40,957 nucleotides of DNA from Chromera velia. Lineage: Eukaryota; Sar; Chromeraceae. Below the pieces are notes generated by a model, which saw only the letters and a program-made list of their open reading frames with translations, was not told the DNA's origin and made no database searches. The translations under genes and the position numbers were made by a program. This document shows positions 10,900 to 23,169 of this stretch, piece after piece. Where the stretch lies: assembly GCA_018398765.1 (NCBI GenBank), contig JAHBMJ010005798.1, forward strand, positions 25,001-65,957, in the 5' to 3' direction. Positions within the stretch are counted from its first letter, which is position 1. Each line of letters starts with the position of its first letter.

Positions 10900-12739
10900 A
10901 ACGTCTCACTCACACGTCGATTCAAGGCGCACTGAGGCATTCACTTACTTATCCACTTTTCTTGAATCCGTGATGACTCTAAGGGACACCAGGCCCCCGT
11001 TGTTCCCATCCCCACACACACAGCCAGTCACACGTCACTACATTGAACTCAGAGAAACAATTCGAATCGCACACGAAGTGGAACATCAGCAAGAACCTTA
11101 CTGGACTCACATGAGTGTTTCTGTCCCCGTCCATTGCCAGCTGTGCCTGATATTCCTTGGCAGCCTGCCTGGATGCGAGGAGGTCTGTGCGGAGCTCTCT
11201 GTTGTCTCTGTCCTTCTTCAGGAAATCCGCATCGATCTCCTTCATGGCTTCTCCCACCAACTCGTAAGCCTTACCCAACAGAGATCGCGTGACCCTCAGT
11301 TGGGACTGGGAGTCCTCCAATTTGCCTGTGGTCAGATTGTGTTGCCTTCTCTCTTGGTCGAGATACTCAGCCACCGCTCGCGCCTCCTTGGTTCGGGTGC
11401 CGTCCTTCTGTTTGACTGCCTGCAGAGACGCGAGGGCCCGACTCAGCCTCTGTGATTCTTCCTCCAGGGTCTCCTTCGCCCCTTTTTCAACCGCCTGCAG
11501 ATTGGACAGAGCTTGGTGGAGACGCACATTCTCGCGTTCAGCCAAGCCCACCCTTCGGTCGAACTCCTTTGGCCTGTCGAGGTCTGTCCGGAGAGCTTTG
11601 AGCTCTTCCTGGATCGCCTTCGCGAGTTCTCGCACAGCCGCGTTTTGGGGAGGCTGTACAGCAGAGGAAGAGATGTCTGGATGATCTTCATGACGAGATG
11701 GAAGGGCAACAGAGAGGGTGCAGGTGGTGAAGGCCCAGGCGTCGTTTTTGGGAGAGCCTCCTGCCTCTTTTTGAGGTGGGGAGGCTTTCGCTGTGGGGAA
11801 CGGTGCTGAGTTGGGAGGCTGGTGCTGGGGAGGGAATCTTGCGGTTGGGGATCTTGTGGGGTGGGTTTTTTTGGGTTTGACTGCTGCCTGCTTGGCCATG
11901 TGGGCCCTGATTTCTTGGAATTTTTGGCTGAAGGCAAACGGGGGACGTCGCGAGAAACGCTGGGGCTCAGGCCACTTCTTCTCGTGAGTGACTTCTTGAA
12001 ATATTTGCTCCCTCGTCTTCTGTCTCTCTTCATCTGTCTCTTTCTCGATTTGCTCTGAGCGCTTTACAAGAGCGTCCATGGCCAAACTGGAAGAACTCAC
12101 GTAGTCTTGAAGCGCCTTGGCGTTGCGATCAATTACTGAGTCTAGAGTCCCGTTTTTGGATGTCAGTACATTGATTTGGTGCTGTAAGGCATCAGAGTCT
12201 TGTTGGTGTTTTGATCTGGCAATGTGCGCTTGTTGGAGCTCTTTTTCGAGCCTCGCATTGTTGATGGTCAGATATGCCTTCTGAGTCTCTGAGCGTCTGA
12301 GGGTCTGTTTGAGTTGACCCAACTTGACCTTCAAGGCCCTCGACTGTGCCTCGGCCCTTGCAACATCCTCCTCTGCATTTGTCTGAAGCTCAGAGGCCGG
12401 GGTCCGAGGCTCTGTCTGTGCTTTGCTGGTAATGTCCGAACGGTGAAGTGCGGCAGAGACGACGCCGTCAAACCCCAAATCTCTAAAACGAGGTGTCTCT
12501 CGCTTTGGAGGCTTAATATACAATTCTTTTTCCCTTGAAGATTTGGACCTCTCAAGTCCTTTGGGGGTCTTCAGAGATATGTTTATGACTGGCTTGTCGG
12601 GTTTTGAGAGCTTCCGCAAGGAGGGCGTGGAGACGGTGCGGGACAACTCCGAAGACTTCCCTCCCGTGTCACTTCGCTTGGTTTCCTTCTCTTTGTCTGG
12701 CCTCACTTTGGGCTTCGGCCCTCGAAGATTCTGACTCAT
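9373..12739 (-). CDS. Coiled-coil protein, 825 aa, three exons
   Basis: No named family recognised. Exons: 12739-11111, 10622-10468 and 10066-9373. All three introns' ends are GT-AG (CAT|gtgagt, acag|GTCACG, GACCG|gtcagc, ccag|ATACGG) and phases agree, giving an uninterrupted 826-codon frame. The start is MSQNLRGPKPKVRP at 12739; an in-frame extension upstream has no better ATG. Residues 1-100 are basic, Ser/Pro-rich and probably disordered. Heptad-rich helices follow at roughly 125-260 (EKELQQAH, KRSEQIEKETDEER). A Pro-rich linker precedes a second long coiled coil at about 375-600 (ELAKAIQEELKALRTDL, KLEDSQSQLRVTRSLLGKAYEL). The C-terminal about 230 residues include an Arg cluster (PPCRRRRSRRR) and a Pro/Ser-rich tail. 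The architecture suits a centrosomal, basal-body or cytoskeletal scaffold, which is inference only. It is divergent from the SPATA4-like gene. Confidence 0.8.
10831..10897. repeat. (TC)n(AC)n in an intron
   Basis: A TC run followed directly by an AC run, lying in the first intron (10623-11110) of the coiled-coil gene. On the sense (minus) strand it reads (GT)n(GA)n. Confidence 0.95.
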
Positions 12740-13539
12740 GATGATGTAACTTAGGGAACGATTTTGCAATACACTTGCAAGGACAGTGCGACCCCTCCTG
12801 GCGAAGATCCTTATATCGAGAAATGCTCAAGTTCTGTCTTTTGTCTCGAGAACGTGCAACAGACGCAGAGCTCTTAGAATTTCTGCATATGCAGTTCTGG
12901 TCTCTATGAAGCTTTCCTCACACCCTTCTGTGATTGACGATGTGACGTTTTTGCTTGATGGAGGCATATATATATATATATATTGCAAGGCCGGTTCGAT
13001 CGATGATTGTTTGACCTGACGAATTGATTTGCATGCAATTTTTGATTTTTTTTTTTTGCACTTTCGCGCGCGTCCGCGCGCGCCCATGCACGCAATTGCA
13101 CGCATGCATCCTGCATGCATGCATGTTGTGCGTTAATTTGACAAAAGCTCCACGTACAAACCATGCATGCATGCATGCAAAAAATTGTTTTCTTTTCGAA
13201 AAATGCGCAATACAGATCGACATTAACGATCGACCATTCATGCAATGGAGAGAGTGTAAACTTCTGCATGTCTCGAAGTGTCACACTTTGGCACTGCCGC
13301 AATAGAACAAGTTTGATGTTGAGATGAGAAGGAATAAGACAGACTCCTTTGGTCGGAGGTCTGACAACAAAGACATCAATTCAGTCTGATACAGACAGAC
13401 CCCTGTTGTTTACAGAAAGGGCGCCTGCTCGCCCAATTTGAACACCAACTGGGCGAGCCAAAGAAGCACCAGACGTCTGTTGAAGGTTTTTCAAACTAGC
13501 TCTCAGAGTCTCACCGATAAGAAATAAGAGAGAGGAGCC
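12740..13539. promoter_or_regulatory. Divergent promoter region with TGCATGCA cluster
   Basis: These 800 bases separate two head-to-head start codons (12739 minus, 13540 plus). Exact TGCATGCA occurs at 13030-13037, 13112-13119, overlapping 13116-13123, and three overlapping copies within 13164-13179; CGCATGCA is at 13101-13108. That is far above expectation for an 8-mer. The motif equals the YGCATGCR promoter element of apicomplexans, recognised by ApiAP2 factors. A (TA)n run is at 12966-12982 and a GCGCGCGTCC/GCGCGCGCCC stretch at about 13066-13085. Function as a shared regulatory region is inferred. Confidence 0.55.
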
Positions 13540-15882
13540 ATGAGCGGGCTGTCGAGGGACGTGCTTCGATGGCTGCAGACCTTGGACCTCTCTTATTCGG
13601 TCAAGAATGTGGACAGAGACTTCAGCAACGGATTCCTCACCGCAGAGATCCTGTCGAGGTACTACCCACAGGTGAGAGGGAACTCAGGCCTAACTGGATC
13701 ACTTCCATGCTTGCGCACACCGGTCCACAATTGGGTCCTTCACTCTCTTGCATTCATTCACACATCAGTATGAATATTAGTATCAGTCAGTATTTCACAT
13801 GATCTACCTTACTCATCCTACTATTCAACCAGCAATGAGGCAATCCCCTCCCTTTGATAACGCGCCTTCTCCAGCCTTGATCCAAGCAGCCTCTGATGCA
13901 GTAGTGGGTGAATTGATCGATCGGCTTTCATGCATTTATTTGTGACTGTGGTCGAATGATGCCCGTCTATTCATGTACACCCAAGCACAGCACACTTCTT
14001 GTGGTATGCATTTGCCATTTATGCTCCACCTGGTAGGTTTTTGCCTCTCCTCCCACCCACTTCTCTCTCTCTCACACACACACACTCACCTGTGTGTAGA
14101 CACTTACTTTTCCACTCACCACCGCGTCTACCCACTCACACACGCAAACAGCCGCGTGAAAAACCTGGTACTAATCCGCTCACTTGACCGCAAAGACCAT
14201 TATCTCTCTCCGTACGTCTTCGCCTCTCTGGGGCTTTGAGATTCACCCAGGATGCAAATGAGCATGCAGAGGTTCCTGCACTCAGACTCCATGTTCTCTC
14301 CTGCTCGAAATCGGCGTAGCACACTCATGTGATCATTCATCCTCCAACCAATCCCTTTTCTCTCTCAACCTGCTTGGTGGACTTCCTTTCTCTTTCTGAC
14401 AGGATTTTCAAATGCACTGCTACGGTAACTTCCTGGCCCTCCAGGGCAAGACAGAGAACTGGGAGCAGATCTACAAAGTCTGCCGAAAGAAGAGAATTCC
14501 CATCACAAGAGAGGATTTCGATCCTGTGATGCACTGTGCACCTGGTCGGTCAGTGGGAGGGAGGTAGTGGCTGACAGCGCATTTGTCTGTCCGCCCGTCT
14601 ATGCGTCTTTTCAGCCCCCTTTTTGCAGTGCGCGGTTCTCTGTGCTTTCATCCGACCTTGGCCAGTCTGACTGTCGTTTTGGTCGGTCGGTCTTTCTCTC
14701 TGCTTGACTTCCTGCCCCTCCACTTTGCAGTGAACCCAATCAGTTAGCTGTGCCGTCACAACAACTCTGGTTGGGTTACTGCCCTCCTGCCTGCAGGTGC
14801 TGCCATACCTCTGGTCGTCAAGCTCTACCAGATGTTGACCCGGAAGTCTGTGAAGACTTTCCGGGTGGAGGGGAAGAAGGACAACCCCCAGTACATGAAC
14901 CCGACAGCCTCGACTCTGATGAGGGACAACGAGATCAGCAGAATTGCAGATGAGGACACAAGAGTGCAGAAGGCAAAAGAGACGGTCGAGGAACACAACG
15001 AGGTCTGTCAGGCAGGCAGTCAATCAGGTTGAAAGAAAGAAGTCGAAGGAAAGAAAGGAAAGGGGAAAAAATCATTGCTGAAGGCCAAGAGGAAACGACG
15101 ACCAAGAAAGGAATCGCGGACGTCTTATCTATTCTGCAATGATGTCAATGTCTCAACGCGACGATGGTCATCAGAGAAACAGACGGTGTGGCATTTTGAG
15201 GTGCATCGACAATTCTCTTTCCCCTTGAGAATGTTCTATGGCGGCATTTCAAGTTGTTTGAGACTCTTCGTGCCCCTACCCGCGTTCCTCGATCCATTCA
15301 TCCCTTTCTTCGTGTACCCTCATAGCTCTTTTGGGGCTGACTGGTAGCCCTAACTCCCCTGGCTTGCTCGGCTAATCGCTCCTCAGTCCTTCATTCCCTC
15401 CCCTCCTCCCCCCCCCCTTGCAGAAGACAGCAGAAGGCAGAGCCCTCGCAGCCTCACTGGAGGCCTCTGACAGGAGCGCATCCCCTGCAGCTAGAAGGAG
15501 GGGACACACAGTCAGGTGAGCAGAGCAGTGTTTGGGAAGGAATCTACTGCATTGATGCAGTGCGTTCACTCTTCTAATCTGTTTGCATGTGTAGAGCAGA
15601 AGAGAAAACTACAGCCAGATTCAAATACATGTACACCGGCAGATCTACTGGGAAGTAGAAGAGCTTTCAGATCGTTGAGGACATTCCATTCGAAAAGAAA
15701 ACGATCCTTCCACTGTTACTTTTACTTTCGTCCTTTACGAGCCTGAAGTCCGACCTCTTTCCTGCTTGAACGAAAGCATCAATTCTTTTCGCTGTTGATT
15801 TTCGAAATGCAGGGCCGAGACTGCAAACACGATGGCACCCCGCCATGAGGTGGCACCTCTGGAGGTGAAGGAGGTGAGAAGA

Positions 15883-15916
<34 letters not shown>

Positions 15917-18900
15917 CTTTTCTTCTTTCTTGCATCCTGGGGGTGCTTCGAGTCTGATCAAACCATGATGCGGTTTTGTTTCTTCTGTTTGTTCAGGAAT
16001 GCCCCCCCCTGTATCCCTCCCACTCTGCAGGTAGAGGTGAAACACCTGAAGTCAGAGAAGGTCCAGATGCTGAGGGCAAGACACGATGCCAATAACCCGA
16101 GGTCAGTGAGGAATTAAATGGGTCTAGTGGGTCAGAAAGGGTCACAAGGGCTCGGAAGTGGGAGAGGACCCGAGACGGGAAGACGGGCGAGAGATCTTTC
16201 CGTACGAGAAGAGCGAAAAGGGGTGGAGAAAGGAAGGAAATGGCGCATTTTTACCGCAATTAGAGAAGCGATTCTTGTAAGAAGGACGGACACCATAGAA
16301 TGATTGTTAGACGTCCATGATCCAATTATTAGTAGTCGATGCACTTGCTTGAATCCAAACTCCACCAAGCCTTTGCGTCAGTCTCCTGTTTTCTCCTCGG
16401 GCGTCCCCACGTCTTCCATCCCTCCCTTCGTCTGCTGTGGGCGTGCGTCGATTCAGGTCAAGACAATCCATCTCAGAAACCACAAGGGGAGTACGAGCTC
16501 CTGCACTCGCAGAGGTGGACTCTCTGGCAAAGAATATGGGGACAGCTCATGGGGGTGGAGGTGAGTCCCTTCTGTTAATTCTCTCCAGAGTCCTATTTTT
16601 CTGCTGATCGAGGCACTTCCCTCCCTCCCTGCCTCCCTGCCTCTTTCTTTCTTTTCTTTGTCCGTTCATTGATGCCCCCCCCCGTCTCTCAAAAGGGCAA
16701 GACAAACATGGAGAAGCTAGTGCCCGATTGCTCCGGAACATCTATCTGAAGGATGCCTACTTCCGAACCCTCGCTTCATTTCTGTCTCTTCCTCTTCTTA
16801 CATCCACTCGCGCTTGTGTCACCATACTATGGTAAATGACGGTTCCCTGAACGCATATGAATGCAGGCGGGGTGAAGCCGGTTGCTGACATCATGAGCGC
16901 CTTGGCGAGGGGAATTTTGAAGGACCACCCAGGTCTGCTGCATGGCTGATTGTTGAGCGTTAATTGTCTGAGGCATGATTGTGCCGTTGTTTTTTTGTCC
17001 ATATATATAGTATTCGGACGTCCTGTTCTGAGCACGGAATAGCGAGTCAGTGTGTCTTGTCAAGAAGTAGTCCGCTGAAGAACCTGACTTCTCTTTTTTA
17101 CCGCATAGATTGATTGCATGTTCTCTGCTGCTTGCTGCCTCTTGAAACCGCTCTCCTCACCCAAAACAAGGAAGGTTGTATGGTGTAAAGAAGAGAGCTT
17201 CTTCTTCTCTGTTCGTGAAAGCCTTGTGGTGCTCACTTAGAGACCGCTGTTCGTCTTTCCACAGTGGGTGTCCTGAATCCTTCCTGACGGCAAGAATTCT
17301 GGATTTATTCTTTCTTTTTCTTTTGCACAACTGTGCATGTCTGCGTGCAGAGGTCCTCGCTGCCCAGGACCCCCGACGACCTCTCTTTGCCTCCTACATG
17401 CAGCTATCCGCCTGCGCATTTCCAGAGGGTATGTATGCGCGTGACAGAAGGCTTTCTTCCATCTTTCGTGCTGTCCCTTCTTCTGCTTGATTTGTCTGTC
17501 ATCCCATTTGGCTTCAGATAGAAACAGGAGAATGAAAGTCATTCTTTGGGCTCCTTCCTGGGAAGGAAAATGTGTGCGCTAACAAGGAGACAGGAGCACG
17601 GGGCAGATCAGGCGAATAGGAATAAAGTGCGTAGAAAGCTAGAGTCAGGCAAAAACAGCTCTGGACAGGGAATGACAGTCTCTCCGAAAAACAAAAACAA
17701 GGAAGAAAGCAAAACGACTCGAGCGCTCTGCATGTCTTGGTGTCCCCTCTCTCTCTGCCCGCCCACCCCTTGCAGAAACGACAGCGAAGGTTCTTGACGG
17801 CGTCTCTGCACGTGCCTCCCTCCTGACAGACTCTCTCTCCAAGAGCCCTGCGGTTCGTTCTTCTGTCTTTTTGTCTGTCTCTCTATCGTCCGTCGGGTTC
17901 TCTTTCACTCTCTGATTCTTTCTGCGAAGAGATCCTCTAGAATCTGGTGCCGTGGTCCCTTCCCTGCCTGGATCTCGAAGCAGACAATGCACTCCGTCCT
18001 GTTTGCTCCAAAGTCTCTTTCGGAGGATTCGCTCTTCGGTTTCGTATTGTTGCTCTGCCATACCATCATTCTGTGTTCTCTTCTCTTCCTTTTCATGTGC
18101 GTGAACACACATGCAGGAATTCTGGAGCCTTTGGACTCTCATCTCTCCTGGTGAGGTTTTTGGCTGAAGTGAGACGTTAATTCTTGTAGACCTGTCTGCG
18201 TTGGGAATGCTTCTGGCTGGTCGCGCATCCAGAGAAGATTGATTGAGAGTGTTTTGCTCCTGTCTTTTTGTGAGGCGCGTTCTGAGTTGAAGACCCGACT
18301 GACTCTGTAGACTTTTTGTGTATGCATTCAGGTGGTACACGTCTCTTTTCTCTCCGATCGGCCTGCTCTGATTTTCATATTGCAAACAAAAAAGCATACA
18401 CAAACTTGAGAAGCATCGCGTGTAAACGCTGCATGCATGAACACACATTCCACTGCTGCAGCTATTTTCTCCTTTTCGGAGACTTCCCCCGTCTTCGAGT
18501 CTGTCATTTTCCTCCTCAAGAGGGTCGCGGAGGTCGTCAGAGACGCCGACCCTGCCCTCGCACAGCAGGTCCTTCTGGATGTCATCATTCCACAGGGGGG
18601 AGCTGCGATGGAGGCGGCACCCGGGAAGAGGGAGTCGCTGTGTGAGGTCTTCTACGCATACGCAGAGGACTCGGCACCCTCTCACCTCCACGTCCTTCGA
18701 GCCATCAAGGTCAGCCAATCAAACAAACAGCCTCCCTCCCTCTTTAGCTGTCTTCTGTCGTGCTGTCTCCGCGCTCTCCTCTGCCTATCCTGTCTTCGAC
18801 TTTAACTTCCGTACTGTCGAATTCTCATCAGCTCTGCTAAGTCGTCAACGAAACTTTCTCCTATTTGCATCGGTGCTTGATGAACTTCCCCGCTGGTCGA

Positions 18901-21247
18901 TTGAACAAAAGCTAGCTTCATGTACTCATTGCTTCCTTCCTGTTTCCTTGAGGGGAGGGCCGACTGCAGGAAGCGTCCAACTCTGTGGGAACTTTTGTCC
19001 TCTGCCTCTCCTACCTCCTCCCGCATGACACAAAGCATATGGTTAGTCCTTTCCATTTCTCTAAAAACCTGATTGGGTATTCACGTCAGATTTGTGTCGT
19101 TGTGGAGGCTTTGATAGACATCCTCAAAATAGTTGACGCGAGAAATTCTCTTCTTATCTGGAAATAAGGATAACTAGAGGTCCTAATGTGTCTGCGCTCA
19201 ATTCGACAAGCCTCCTTGGAGTCCTTTTACTGTTCTTCTCTCCTTTCTATGCCTGTTCGTGTCTTGACAGGATGAGAGCCTCCTTGACCTCTCCCTCTAC
19301 TACGTCCTTGTGGGAGTTGCTTTGCCACAGCCCAAGGTCAGGGTGGCAGCTCTGGTGATCCTCCACTGTCTTGCGGGGGCAGCACTCACAGCAGAGAGGG
19401 CCGGAAGGGGAAACGAGGCCGTCACCCTGGCGCTGCTTAACGCTGCAGGTGCGTCAACAAACAGTTGCGCTGTCGGGATCACTTCGTTTCCTTTTGCTGT
19501 GCACACAGCCTTATTTGCCAGATGTATCGAGCTAGTGACAACCAATCGACTTGCCTCCTCGCTGCGATGACGGTGGTTCCTTTCTGTCGTTCACTTTGTG
19601 CGTTCGACCCCGTCTTTCCCTCTCTCTCTCTCCCTCTTTCTCTTTCTCTCTCTCTCTTCTCTCTCTCTCTCTCCCCCCCTCTCTCTCTCTTTTGCTCGCT
19701 CCCTCGCTCGCTTCAAAGTCACACAAACCAGGCACACAAGCCAATGACTCAATTTCAGCCGAACAAAAGTCCTCCCCCCCCCTCGTTCTGTGCCTGCAGG
19801 TAACCTTGGAGACCTCTCTCGCGACCCTTGGTGGGAAGTCGTGGCACAGCTGCTGCAGTGCGCCTCTGCCCTGTTGGAACTTGCAGCGCTTCTGGGAATG
19901 AGACCGGACGGAACCAGACGGGTGGGTTTGGAGACGGCAGGCAGGCGTCGGTGTGTGTGTGTGCGTGTGTGTGTAGAAATTAAATGAAAAAGGGGACAGC
20001 GTGTTACGCATTGGGGGATCGTTGAGTGAAAGCGTCATGCATCCGTCCTCGATGCATGCAACAAAATTATGTCAAAGGTGCTGCAAGCAATCCGCTTCAG
20101 AGGATTGCTTAGACCTTGTCAGCGGCATTGGTTATGAACTTATCTGTGCACTCGAATTCTTGTCTGTCTGTCTGTCAATGTGCAGAAGAGCCTGGAAGGG
20201 CCCAATAGTGCGACAATTGCGGAGAAAGCGGTCGGTTTTCCAAAACCATTCTGATTTCACATGGACTTGTAAACATCCTTCTGCATTTCTCCTTGTCTTT
20301 GGTTTTCTTCGTTCTTTCGCCCATGCCTCTGTCTTTGCGTCTGCCTTTCTAGCTGCCAATCTTTCTATCTGGCGCCACAGGCTCTTCTGTGCCTTTGTGT
20401 GCCGGGTAAATGAGGGCGGTGGAAAGACTGAAGGACGTTTGATTTTTTCGGTTCTTGTCACTGTGGATAGATGCAATCTGCCTGCCTTGAAAATAGAATG
20501 CCAACACCCCAATTTCTGTCTGCCTTCCCACATAACCCCACAGAAGCCGACCTTCCCCTTCTCTCACATACTGACAGTGTTTTCGAGAACTCTGAAGGAG
20601 GTATAAGCGCTGACAGCACTCCGGCCTCTTTGAACGCTGTTTGCGTCTCTTCTTTCTCTTGCAGAGTGCTCTGCTCGCAGTCGTACAACAGCTTCTAGCG
20701 GCACCTGGAGTCAGCCACAACGCCCTGCAGGTGAGTCAAGGTACAAAATTAGAGCATGCCTTCAGTATTATTCAAGCCTGAAAGTTCTGTAGAATCTCTG
20801 CAGGTAGCCCTCAAGGACGATCTAGTTGGAGGAAGAAAAGGAAGAGGCGGCCGTAGACAGTGACAAAGAGAAAGCTGATTGAAAAGGATTTGTTTTTGCT
20901 TTTCTCTCCGTCTCTCTCCCTGCTTTCCCTCTATGCAGGTTGGACTTTCCAGTCTGGCAACGAATCTCCACACATTCCCTGTCCTCATCGGTCCCTATGT
21001 CAAGGTCAGTCAGCGTTTCCCTGTCTTGTCTGGTCCGTTTTTCATTGTTCCAAAAGCATTTTTGGTCATGCCTCCCCTTCGTCTGGATTGATCTAAGTGC
21101 TACACCTGATTTCTGATGACACACTAATTTAAAAACAGGTCGGTGCATGACTTCGAGTTTCTGTACGGCTTTGGAGAGGGCATGCCCCCCCGCAGTTTTC
21201 TTTGCACACATCGTATTTCTTGGCAAATGCATAAAGCAAGCTGTTCG

Positions 21248-21315
<68 letters not shown>

Positions 21316-23169
21316 GTGTTTCCATTGCCTGGCTGCAGGTTCTTGCCCAGCAGCCTCCAGGTCTCCGTATGCGTCTGTTGACTCCCCCAGTGGAGGGGGA
21401 GATGAACGACTCGGGGGTCCAGGGGGCCTCTCGAAAGGCTGCGTATGTGATGGGGAGTGCGTCCAGACTGTATAGAGAGAACTTCGTCCCATCAATCTGG
21501 TTGGTCAGAAGAAATAGGGACAGAAAGGGAGGGAAGTAGAGGCCGGGGAGAGAGAAGGAAGGACTGTCACAAGGAAGGCAGGAAATGCACACGAGAGAGG
21601 AGCGAGATTCCTGTGTTGACAAACCAGGTCCCCCAAAAAAGTTTTCTGTGAAAAATCTTTTGCAACTTGCAACTCAGCCTCAGATAGATGTTATACTCTC
21701 CCCCTCTCTCCCTCTTTCTGCCTACACGCAGGCCCAGTGGCGAAGTTGCTCAAGTGCTCGTAGAGGAGGTCAGTTATCTTTCGGGTGAGGGGGAACGTGA
21801 ACGGGTTTTTCTCCCTTCATGTGCCTCTCTGCGTAGGTGTCTCCTTGCCTGTCTATTGTGTTTTTGTGTTGCGTCTGTTTGATATAGTTCTGCTGTTACC
21901 TTTGTGCGAAAAACTGTTCCGCGTCATTCATTTTTGTTCTGGAAAATATTGTTGTCAACGTGCCTATGCAGATGAACGCTGCTGGTGTCTGCGAGCCTGA
22001 ACAACTCCAAATCCTGATTGCCTGCATGCCTGACGGTCAGTTGGTCATTCTTGCAAGTCGTCTGAGGTCCTCTCCAAAGATCATCTGGCTTTTCTTGCTT
22101 CCCTTCACGTTCGTTTCTTCGAGCCAGTTTGCAGACCTTGAAAGATTGGGATCAGAGATCTCGTGCGCTGCAACTGCGAAGATGTCGCTTGGAATCCATT
22201 CATGGCAGGTAAACAATCCTCTCTTTGAGGTCTACATGTTTAGAACGAACTTTGCGTTGTGTGGGCATCTGCTCCTTTGTGTGTGTGGGTTTCCCTTTCT
22301 GCATGCAGTCTTTGAGGGAGAAGAGGCGTCTGTCTGGGCGGAGTTGGTCAGCCTCCTGATGCCTCCCCTCTGTCGGTCTCTGGTCCTGGCACCTTCTCAC
22401 GAGGGGGCTGCTGGGTGTGCAGGGACACTTCTGTTCTCTGAGGATGAGGGCGTGCAGCAGGCAGCGCTAGAGGTTGGTTATTTGGTTGGGCGGGTGGGTG
22501 GGTGGGTGGTGTAGTATCTTGTTCATGCATGTGTTCCTGTGTCTGTCTCATTCCGGGAATATGTTTGAGTGCACTGACTTCTGTGTCTGTATTCTTTCTC
22601 GCAGGGCGCCAAGGTTGCTCTTCCAGAGGCGCTGGCTAGATACTACAAGGGACTTTCTTCTTCCTCTGCAAACGTGGGTGGGGAGGTGGAGAAAGGAGAG
22701 GGGGCGTCGAGTGGGTCCCTTGGAGGCTCCGGGGATGCTCTCGGGGAGATGAGTCTGGTGGCAGAGGGCGCACTGGCAGAGTTCTTCGGAAAGATGCAGG
22801 GAGAAAAGGGTCAGTGAGGGGGAGGGGGACTGGGAGTCTGCTTCCCTACCTGCCTCTCTGCCTGCCTTGTTATGCAGTTCAGAAGGCTCCCAGTGCCGAC
22901 CCTCGTTTTGTCGTCATTTCTGAGTGGTGAAGCTCGGTTTTTTTTTGCTTGTCCTCAAAGAAGGCTGTCCATAGCTTCCTGCCACCAAAGACATTCCTTC
23001 TCCTCTCTTTCAGATTCCCTCCATGATTTGGTCTTTCTGATTCCTACCCTTCTTCCCCCCTGTCTTCTCAGGAGGTGCCGACATCTCACGGGATCTTCTG
23101 GGAGCATTCAAAGAGGCCGCACCTCAGGCCTTTTCCGAGTCATCTCTCAAGCAATTCCTCAAGCAATAA
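13540..23169 (+). CDS. SPATA4-like calponin-homology domain protein with helical-repeat tail, ~922 aa
   Basis: Probable cytoskeletal or ciliary protein. Exons: 13540-13671, 14403-14544, 14797-15002, 15424-15515, 15813-15873, 16031-16101, 16457-16560, 16696-16752 (end uncertain), 16867-16932, 17351-17428, 17776-17852, 18117-18150, 18462-18709, 18970-19041, 19271-19448, 19800-19921, 20186-20230, 20544-20600, 20665-20730, 20939-21004, 21339-21499, 21732-21768, 21972-22035, 22135-22208, 22317-22472, 22605-22809, 23072-23169. Phases agree at every junction except the donor near 16752. Residues 1-118 match the SPATA4 CH domain: REVLRWL-like [37 protein letters not shown], then MHCAPGAA and [15 protein letters not shown]4 in animals is about 300 aa; here about 650 further residues form repeated amphipathic helices ([45 protein letters not shown]), resembling a HEAT/ARM solenoid. 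CH proteins of this group bind microtubules or axonemes, so a flagellar role is inferred. The start follows GAGCC. Confidence 0.85.
15884..15914. repeat. (TC)n in an intron
   Basis: A pure TC run just after the donor at 15873, on the sense strand of the SPATA4-like gene. Confidence 0.9.
18117..18150 (+). other. 34-base microexon of the SPATA4-like gene
   Basis: It is bounded by catgcag| and |gtgagg. It encodes [11 protein letters not shown] plus one base. Without it the preceding exon ends in phase 0 (GCG|gttcg) while the next begins in phase 1 (ctgcag|CT ATT), so it is required to keep the frame. Confidence 0.75.
19618..19692. repeat. Polypyrimidine (TC)n/(CCT) tract in intron
   Basis: A CT-rich tract, imperfect TC, upstream of the acceptor at 19799. 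No coding signal. Confidence 0.85.
21246..21313. repeat. (TC)n microsatellite in intron
   Basis: About 65 bases of TC with two interruptions, just upstream of the exon at 21339. It may serve as an extended polypyrimidine tract. Confidence 0.9.

Noticed and set aside
11289-12734. Plus-strand and other-frame readings opposite the coiled-coil gene
   Set aside because: Shadows of the long minus-strand exon, which has coherent heptads and correct splice phases.
17645-18718. A 357-residue minus-strand frame
   Set aside because: It overlaps four well-supported plus-strand exons (17776, 18117, 18462 and neighbours); its composition is that of antisense intron pyrimidine tracts.
20804-20824. 21-base microexon ctctgcag|GTAGCCCTCAAGG...CTA|gttgga
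   Set aside because: It keeps phase, but the donor is weak and the neighbouring exons (20730 and 20939) already join in frame.
22209-22316. Retained reading between the exons at 22208 and 22317, or an acceptor at catgcag|TCTTTG
   Set aside because: The gcag acceptor gives the wrong phase from CAG|gtaaac; the tttgag|GGAGAAG acceptor eight bases later restores phase 0.
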